Shown piece after piece: positions 39,969 through 45,645 of a DNA stretch of 45,645 nt. The stretch is taken from the NCBI GenBank assembly GCA_025330725.1, contig JAIWND010000078.1, positions 1 to 45,645 of the forward strand, written 5' to 3'. Position numbers and translations under genes: made by a program. Numbering within the stretch: the first letter of the stretch is position 1; every line of letters begins with the position of its first letter. This stretch comes from Chlamydoabsidia padenii. Its lineage: Eukaryota; Mucoromycota; Mucoromycetes; Mucorales; Cunninghamellaceae. The notes under the pieces were generated by a model that had not been told where the DNA came from, searched no databases, and worked only from the letters and a program-made list of their open reading frames with translations.

Positions 39969-40748
39969 GGTATATTATGAAGATAACTCTCACATTTTAA
40001 AAAGTGTACGAAATGGATAAAAATTGAATTTTGATAAAAATAAAAAAAAGTTGAAATGGACAATAATATAGATTTTGAGGATATAATTTATGACGATTTA
40101 TTTTTAAAAAATATAAAACGTATGTTTATAATGAAAAAAATGGAACAATATGATATAAAAAAAATAAATATAGAATTTGATGAGATTACAAAATCTTTTA
40201 AAATTAATATTATGAAAAATAAAACAGATATTTATTATATCGACTATAAAATAAAAAGAAGAAAGAAAAAACAAAAATACAAAGATAATATTAAAAAAAG
40301 AAGATTATTAGATGATGAGAATATCAACAAAGGAAATACAAAGACATATGACAATTCATCTGAATATAATATTGATAACAATATTAATTCTCCTCCTTGC
40401 CATATATCTGAACAATTAGATTTTATAAATAAAGATAAAGAAGATAAAAAAAACACTATTACAAATATAAATTATGATAATAAAAAAGTTGTAAGTATAA
40501 ATAAGAATAAAAATATTGATAAAGAAACATCTAAAAGTGATTATAAAAATGATGAGTTATGTGAAAAATTATATAGATATATAAAACTTTTTATAAAAGT
40601 GAATAATATAAGTAATTGTAAAAATAATATTTATGTAAAAGATATTTTAAAAGAAATAGAAGATATATTTAAAAATTATGGAATGTTAAAAAAAATTGCA
40701 TGAGATGGATAATAATTTAAAATCTGAGACCTATCATCATATTTAGAT
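39969..40748 (+). mobile_element. Small A+T-rich gene-carrying element, copy 2
   Basis: 780 bases, three more than copy 1 because of one codon. Flanked by TACCCTTGGT at 39959-39968 and 40749-40758. If the first base of the repeat belongs to the element, the duplications are 9 and 8 bases instead of 10 and 9. It lies inside an intron of the KDZ gene, in the opposite direction. Confidence 0.82.
40056..40703 (+). CDS. Uncharacterised 215-residue protein of small A+T-rich element
   Basis: Matches the protein at 1639-2283 except for one added Glu (KDKEDKKN). The layout is the same: acidic start, a basic KIKRRKKKQK stretch near residue 70, an Asn-rich middle and a helical C-terminus ending YGMLKKIA. 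Two copies at unrelated sites with the same open frame argue that it is a genuine gene. No known domain is visible. Confidence 0.6.
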   Translation: MDNNIDFEDIIYDDLFLKNIKRMFIMKKMEQYDIKKINIEFDEITKSFKINIMKNKTDIYYIDYKIKRRKKKQKYKDNIKKRRLLDDENINKGNTKTYDNSSEYNIDNNINSPPCHISEQLDFINKDKEDKKNTITNINYDNKKVVSINKNKNIDKETSKSDYKNDELCEKLYRYIKLFIKVNNISNCKNNIYVKDILKEIEDIFKNYGMLKKIA

Positions 40749-41428
40749 TACCCTTGGTAGTAGTCATTCATCAGTCTTGAGGAGAGCAAATATATTGCTT
40801 TACCTTGAGCATCTTTATTTCTTCTTGGCATCGTTGGTAAAGTAGGAATGCTTGAATCTTCTTATAGCACCGGAAATCTACACCCATCGTATCCGCCATA
40901 ATACCAGACCAAAATTCGCCATCCAAATCCATGATTTCTTTCACGGTCTTCACCTCTGGGAAGTAGTGGTGTTGTAGGCATAATCCTAAAAGCATATCTT
41001 GGTTAGTAAGTGATTTATTTTCACATCATATTGACTGATGTTTCAATCTTACGAGCGGCTTGATTGTAGGTCTTGATGTGGATATTGATCTTCGACTTCT
41101 GCTTTCGCATTGATTCATTCAAGCGACTGACCATGGCGGTGCCTAAAATATTCAAGTGTCAAATTAGTTACCTCTTGATGAGATGGTCACTATACTTACC
41201 AACATGACCAGGGTGTATCTTCGTTTGGTTATACTTGTATGCTGCCACTGCATACCGAAGGGACAACAAAGCATCATTCACACGAACAACATCCCTTTCA
41301 CGTCGATAGAGGACCAGAAGTGGATCATCGTCACTGGGTAGTACAAGTCCAGTTGCATTAACGAGTCCATTCACTAACTATTGAAGTTCGTCATATCAGG
41401 TTTGAAGGCGTTGACGTTGATTGGAAGG

Positions 41429-42007
41429 TGTAGAATATAGGTTTTTGTAGAATAAAAATGGATGTATATAAAATATAAAATAAAGACAAGTACGGTGAGA
41501 ATCCTTCCTAGCCTTTATTTGTGTAGAGTAAAAAGTAGATGAAGAAAAATATGTTGACGGGAGAAGAGAACTATTTATACATGTATGTGATTTTATGGGA
41601 CGAGTAGTAAGGACCAATTGCAATCATTAATTGATCATGAAGTTACGATGGAAAGTTTCTTTTGATGTGATGTATCATGGAAAGAATCGTTCTGTCTTGT
41701 AATGGTGTGATACGGTGTTTGTATTGAAACCCCGCATGACAGAACGTTCTTTTTCTTTTTTTCTTTTTTTTTTCTCTTTGTTAAATGACCGTTCCATTAT
41801 TACTTTCATGATCATATCATACCATATGAATAGATCATGATGTTTCTCTTTCTATAATCATTTAACTTGTGAGTTTTTGTTCATACGATCGGAGACAGAC
41901 TGACTGTGTCGATCGTCGATCTCTTTTATATTTTAAATCCCGCTTCGAGGCATGATGCTTCGGGGCGGGCTTTATCTTTTATTAATTGAATTTTGCATGA
42001 TACGACA
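41429..42007 (-). repeat. Solo LTR, family A, in a KDZ exon
   Basis: 579 bases, reverse orientation, flanked by GAAGG at 41424-41428 and 42008-42012. The KDZ frame continues across it when one duplication is removed (DHCPS then NQRQRLQ). Confidence 0.95.
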
Positions 42008-42114
42008 GAAGGGCAATGGTCTAGTGCAGCACTAATATAAATATACCAAGTTAGTAATGATCCCTGTTGTATATTATAGAGGTTGATTTCATTGTTCGAC
42101 TTACAGCACATCAA

Positions 42115-42335
42115 GAGAAACATTTCTTGGTGAGCTATAATATTAGATATAGTAAAATATATAAATATTAGTGAGATATAACTTTTATAAGATATTTCTT
42201 GAATATTGAAAGTCAGATGATCATATGAAATTCAAAAAAATTTAGAAAATAATGTTTTATTAGAAATTTTAAAGATTATATAAAATTGTAAAAAAAGTAT
42301 TGTTATTAAATTTAGGGGAAATAGAAATGTTTCTC
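42115..42335 (+). repeat. 221-bp LTR-like terminal repeat, left, copy B
   Basis: Same sequence and orientation as 44129-44349 and both repeats of copy A. The inner flank is AGG. Confidence 0.92.
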
Positions 42336-42594
42336 AGGCCAAATAAAAAGGAAAAGGGTAAGGGCGTCGCAGACAATTTTGTAAATTATAATTTAAAATC
42401 CCGATTTATATATTTTCAAAGTCCGATTATAAAAATAATAAATTCCATCGTTTTTATCGTTGAGAATTTATATTTTTATTGTTCAATGGTTACACAAAAA
42501 ATAAATTATGCATACAATTTTGGACAAAAGTGAATTTATAATATAAATAAAACAATTTATCTCAAGGTTATATACTTTATGTATTATAAAAAAA

Positions 42595-44049
42595 ATGTCA
42601 GATGTTGAAAATATTGATGTGGAGAAAATTTTAGAAAAAGAATTTAAAAAGATATATGAAAAATATTGGGTGAAAATATTAGAAAAACAATATGTTAAGA
42701 TAAAGAATAAAAGATATCACAGAACTATTTTACAAGAAATACCTCATATAAATAAAATAAAGCAAACAATTATTGACAAATTGGGTATCATAGGCCCCTA
42801 TATATTTTTAACAAGCTTTTGTAATAACTATTATTTTACAGGGCCTCATAACAATGTGGAAAAAGGATTGCTTTTATTATATCAATTATTAGAAGGTTAT
42901 TCTACACATGAAATGGAATTATTCGTAAACGATACTACATTTTATCGTATTTATGAAAAATTGTATATTAAAGAAGAAGTTGAATTAAATAAATGGATAG
43001 ATAATATGTTTGAAAATTATTTCTCAAATATAAATATAAGATTATTAACAAGTTTTTATAAAAATCCTGAATTATTAAAACAATCAACAATGATTATGGA
43101 TGGTCACCATAATAAAATTACTTATGAAGATATAGATTTCAATAAAAAAGATTTATATAGTTGGAAATTAAAGAAAAGAGGGTTAAATAGTCAAATTGTA
43201 ATAGATAATAATGAAATGGTATTATATATATCTGAAAGTTTGCCGTGTAAAAATAATAATGATGATATAATGTTTATGAATAATGTAAAACTTAATAAAT
43301 TTTTTAAATATGGAGATTGTTTAACATTTGACGGTTTATATTCAAATACTTTAAATGAAGTAATTAAAAAATATAATAATATTGATTTCAATATAAATGA
43401 AGATAATTTTATATATCCTGTCAGAAAACAAAAAAATATAGAATTAACACAAGACGAAGATTTATTTAATAAACATTTAGGGGGATATAGATCTATAATT
43501 GAAACGTATTTTGCTACATTATCTAAAACATTTAAAAGATTTGACCCTCATAAAAATGTTAGAATTACAAAATTCAAAACTTATAATTTACAACTGAAGC
43601 TAGCATGCTTACTGTTAAATATAAAAAAATTTGTTGAAATTGGCAATATTGATGTTACATATCTTCACAAAAGATGGACAGAAGATAACTTTGATTTTCC
43701 TGATACAAAAATAAATGTTACTGCACCTACTGTTTCATACAAGATTTCAAATATACAAAAAATAAGAAATTATCAAAATGAATTATTTACAAAAATTATA
43801 TATGAAAATAATAACTTGAATAATAATACAAATTGTATTAATGATGACTTACATATGACTGATTTGGATAATAAAAATGATGAATGTTATGAAGTATCAT
43901 ATATAATAGAACATAAAATAAATATAGATAATAGTAAAGAATATTATGTAAAATGGAAAGGATATAATAAAAATAGTAATTCTTGGGTAAAAGAGACAGA
44001 CTTTAATAGTAAGGATATTATAGAACAATACTGGAACACTATTATATAA
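42595..44049 (+). CDS. Chromodomain Harbinger-like transposase, A+T-rich form, copy B
   Basis: The protein is identical to that of copy A (484 residues, Asp169, Asp246, Glu303, C-terminal chromodomain). It starts 259 bases after the left repeat and ends 79 bases before the right one. It lies antiparallel to the KDZ gene it interrupts. Identity across two distant sites means either a very recent jump or gene conversion. Confidence 0.87.
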   Translation: MSDVENIDVEKILEKEFKKIYEKYWVKILEKQYVKIKNKRYHRTILQEIPHINKIKQTIIDKLGIIGPYIFLTSFCNNYYFTGPHNNVEKGLLLLYQLLEGYSTHEMELFVNDTTFYRIYEKLYIKEEVELNKWIDNMFENYFSNINIRLLTSFYKNPELLKQSTMIMDGHHNKITYEDIDFNKKDLYSWKLKKRGLNSQIVIDNNEMVLYISESLPCKNNNDDIMFMNNVKLNKFFKYGDCLTFDGLYSNTLNEVIKKYNNIDFNINEDNFIYPVRKQKNIELTQDEDLFNKHLGGYRSIIETYFATLSKTFKRFDPHKNVRITKFKTYNLQLKLACLLLNIKKFVEIGNIDVTYLHKRWTEDNFDFPDTKINVTAPTVSYKISNIQKIRNYQNELFTKIIYENNNLNNNTNCINDDLHMTDLDNKNDECYEVSYIIEHKINIDNSKEYYVKWKGYNKNSNSWVKETDFNSKDIIEQYWNTII

Positions 44050-44128
44050 TAATTATATAGGAAAAATACAATATTACACATTCATCATACAAAGTCATGA
44101 CTTTTTCTCTTCTTTAAAAATATAGCCT

Positions 44129-44349
44129 GAGAAACATTTCTTGGTGAGCTATAATATTAGATATAGTAAAATATATAAATATTAGTGAGATATAACTTTT
44201 ATAAGATATTTCTTGAATATTGAAAGTCAGATGATCATATGAAATTCAAAAAAATTTAGAAAATAATGTTTTATTAGAAATTTTAAAGATTATATAAAAT
44301 TGTAAAAAAAGTATTGTTATTAAATTTAGGGGAAATAGAAATGTTTCTC
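44129..44349 (+). repeat. 221-bp LTR-like terminal repeat, right, copy B
   Basis: Direct repeat of 42115-42335. It is preceded by GCCT and followed by the CAA target duplication. Confidence 0.92.
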
Positions 44350-44626
44350 CAAGGAAATCCACATAGGCATAATATAATCGGGCTTCTTCAGTAGCATTAT
44401 CATAAAAAGTCGATTGATTTTCCAAGTGACGCATTGATGATTCATGTTGACTTGATAAAGCATGTTCTTCCTCTGAAGAGAGCAACCTATCGTCATCATG
44501 AATTATTTTACAGGACTTGGTGCGAAGACTGATAGCATTGTTGTACCGCTTGACCAGAGCAGCACCTATAATCAAAACATTTCAAGTTAATTAATTGCAC
44601 ACCTATTCCTTTTTTTTTTTTGGCCT

Positions 44627-45030
44627 TGTGGTGTTGGTGTGATATGTATGTAGTATATGGAATACGAGTTTGAAAAGTAACCTTTTATTATAAAAATAAG
44701 AGTAAAGAAAAAAGAAATATCAGATTACCAACACACTTGTTAAAAAAGAAAAAAAGATTAATGATGACACAGCTTCATTTATTCGATATACGAATCCTGG
44801 TCGGCTGGTCTCTTTCTTGTGTTCACAAAGTAAATTACGATTCCAAAATAAAAAAAACTGATCTGGATATTTGAATCCCGATCATAAAAAAATAAAAACG
44901 TGATTGATCGACTGTCAGGGTCTTGACATATGTCGATCATCTCTTCAAAAATAAAAAATAAAAAACTTGACTTGATTACTTTATGTAATCAATCAATAAA
45001 AATAAAAAATAAACAATGCCAGATACGACA
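44627..45030 (-). repeat. Solo LTR, family B, in a KDZ intron
   Basis: 404 bases, reverse orientation, flanked by GGCCT at 44622-44626 and 45031-45035. It sits nine bases downstream of a GT donor in the KDZ gene, so the coding sequence was not hit. Confidence 0.94.
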
Positions 45031-45645
45031 GGCCTTACCCATATGCATCATCTTGTCCTGTTTAAAGTGCCTCAAAGCTGATGCCAACGTCAAGCGACGG
45101 TACGATTTTGACATGGCCCGAGTCACCTTAACGAAACCCCCAAGATACGACCAAAGTCGTTCCATCCATTCACCGTCAGTGAGACCGAAACCAGTCAGGT
45201 ACCTCGGGCTGAACTTCGCTTGGCAGTCAATCGAGTGAGCATAAGAGTGAAAGATACCAAGAGCCAACTTGATATTCACCTGATCACCGAATTTGGCCTA
45301 TACAAAGACGTTAGCAAAAGATCCTACTAAAACAATGTCCCTGAATAATGTTTACTTACTTGAATCTGCTTGGGTAGTTTGCACGCTATGTCATACATCA
45401 TCGAGAAATTCCCACCATACTTGTCCTTGACAGCAGAAATGATTGCCATAGGATAGCAGAATCTAAAAAAAAAAAAAAGTACAGGTGAATTCCTTCCTTA
45501 CCCAATCCCATATGTTAACGATTTTGATCCCTTTACCTTTCACCGATGGTATTCATATCAACAAAGCGTTCAGGTACACCGTGTCTTGCACAAGTTGATC
45601 CAAACAAACCAGTGATGTCGTAGGAAGCCGAAGCATCACGGTTGT

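Larger units (their letters stand above)
42115..44349 (+). mobile_element. A+T-rich chromodomain DDE element with LTR-like repeats, copy B
   Basis: 2235 bases, the same length as copy A and matching wherever I compared them. CAA flanks it at 42112-42114 and 44350-44352. It is inserted in a KDZ exon in the opposite direction. Different target duplications around the same composite show that the terminal repeats and gene move together. Confidence 0.9.
39648..45645 (-). pseudogene. KDZ-type transposase gene with four nested insertions
   Basis: Minus-strand exons read from the right edge: 45645-45537 (partial), 45462-45360, 45297-45039, 44565-44350 continued at 42111-42105, 42031-42008 continued at 41428-41200, 41142-41053, 40997-40804 and 39926-39648. 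All boundaries have GT-AG signals. KDZ (Kyakuja-Dileera-Zisupton) motifs are MMYDIACK with a catalytic Asp, FHSYAHSIDCQAKFSPRY, and GFGLTDGEWMERLWS with the catalytic Glu. The tail is acidic (VEEVDDDDDDIDEE). Insertions are a solo LTR (44627, intron), a chromodomain element (42115, exon), a solo LTR (41429, exon) and the small A+T-rich element (39969, intron). Two in-frame stops, TGA at 41396-41398 and TAG at 41378-41380, also inactivate it. The 5' part lies outside the window. Confidence 0.85.

Noticed and set aside
1..45645. CRISPR arrays, tRNA and rRNA genes, bacterial operons
   Set aside because: No regularly spaced repeats with unique spacers, no cloverleaf or rRNA core was recognised on reading, and introns throughout indicate a eukaryotic nuclear locus.

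Overview
The window looks like transposon-dense nuclear DNA of a filamentous fungus, most likely an early-diverging one (Mucoromycota-like). This is an inference from short GT-AG introns of about 46-70 bases with CTAAC-like branch sites, and from the mixture of KDZ, tnp2/Plavaka-like, Harbinger, Tc1/mariner, MULE and piggyBac transposases. No bacterial, organellar or ordinary housekeeping gene was recognised. Nearly everything is a mobile element or the remains of one, often nested. The best intact non-transposase candidate is a five-exon gene at 33470-35187.

Layout. 1-744 is the end of a MULE that broke a FAR1-like gene (745-1126). 1552-2328 is a small A+T-rich element with one gene. 2815-3855 is a dead Tc1 transposase, joined through a solo LTR (3856-4433) to a truncated tnp2-like transposase (4462-5781). 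5782-9163 is a chromodomain transposon with a perfect long hairpin at each end and two genes. 9164-11305 holds broken, unrecognised genes. 11306-14604 is a Harbinger element broken by a solo LTR. 14701-20861 is a three-layer nest: an old Harbinger gene, holding a younger Harbinger element (15241-20638), holding an A+T-rich chromodomain element (15517-17751). 20862-25015 is a Tc1/mariner element. 25201-25827 is an LTR inside an LTR. 25828-30184 is a pogo/Tigger pseudogene split by a complete MULE (26000-29657). 30293-30550 is a third long hairpin. 30760-33239 is a degraded Plavaka-like transposase. 36951-39570 is a complete piggyBac element. 39648-45645 is a minus-strand KDZ transposase gene carrying four insertions.

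The most unusual content is a transposon group encoding a Harbinger/IS5-like DDE transposase with a C-terminal chromodomain. It occurs in two forms. The G+C-normal form (5782-9163) is bounded by 285-base hairpin units with perfect 119- and 120-bp arms and carries a companion gene. The A+T-rich form (15517-17751 and 42115-44349, same length and identical protein) is bounded by identical 221-bp direct repeats that look like LTRs but surround a DDE transposase and no reverse transcriptase, with 3-bp target duplications (TTT and CAA). A second A+T-rich element (1552-2328 and 39969-40748) carries only a 214/215-residue protein of unknown function. The two A+T-rich families share extreme base composition and may come from the same kind of donor genome.

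The genes do not form a pathway. What they share is element logic: transposases, small DNA-binding partners (Myb/SANT-like or HTH) encoded in the opposite direction, and a chromatin-reading module that may steer insertion. Exact target duplications date many of the insertions relative to each other.
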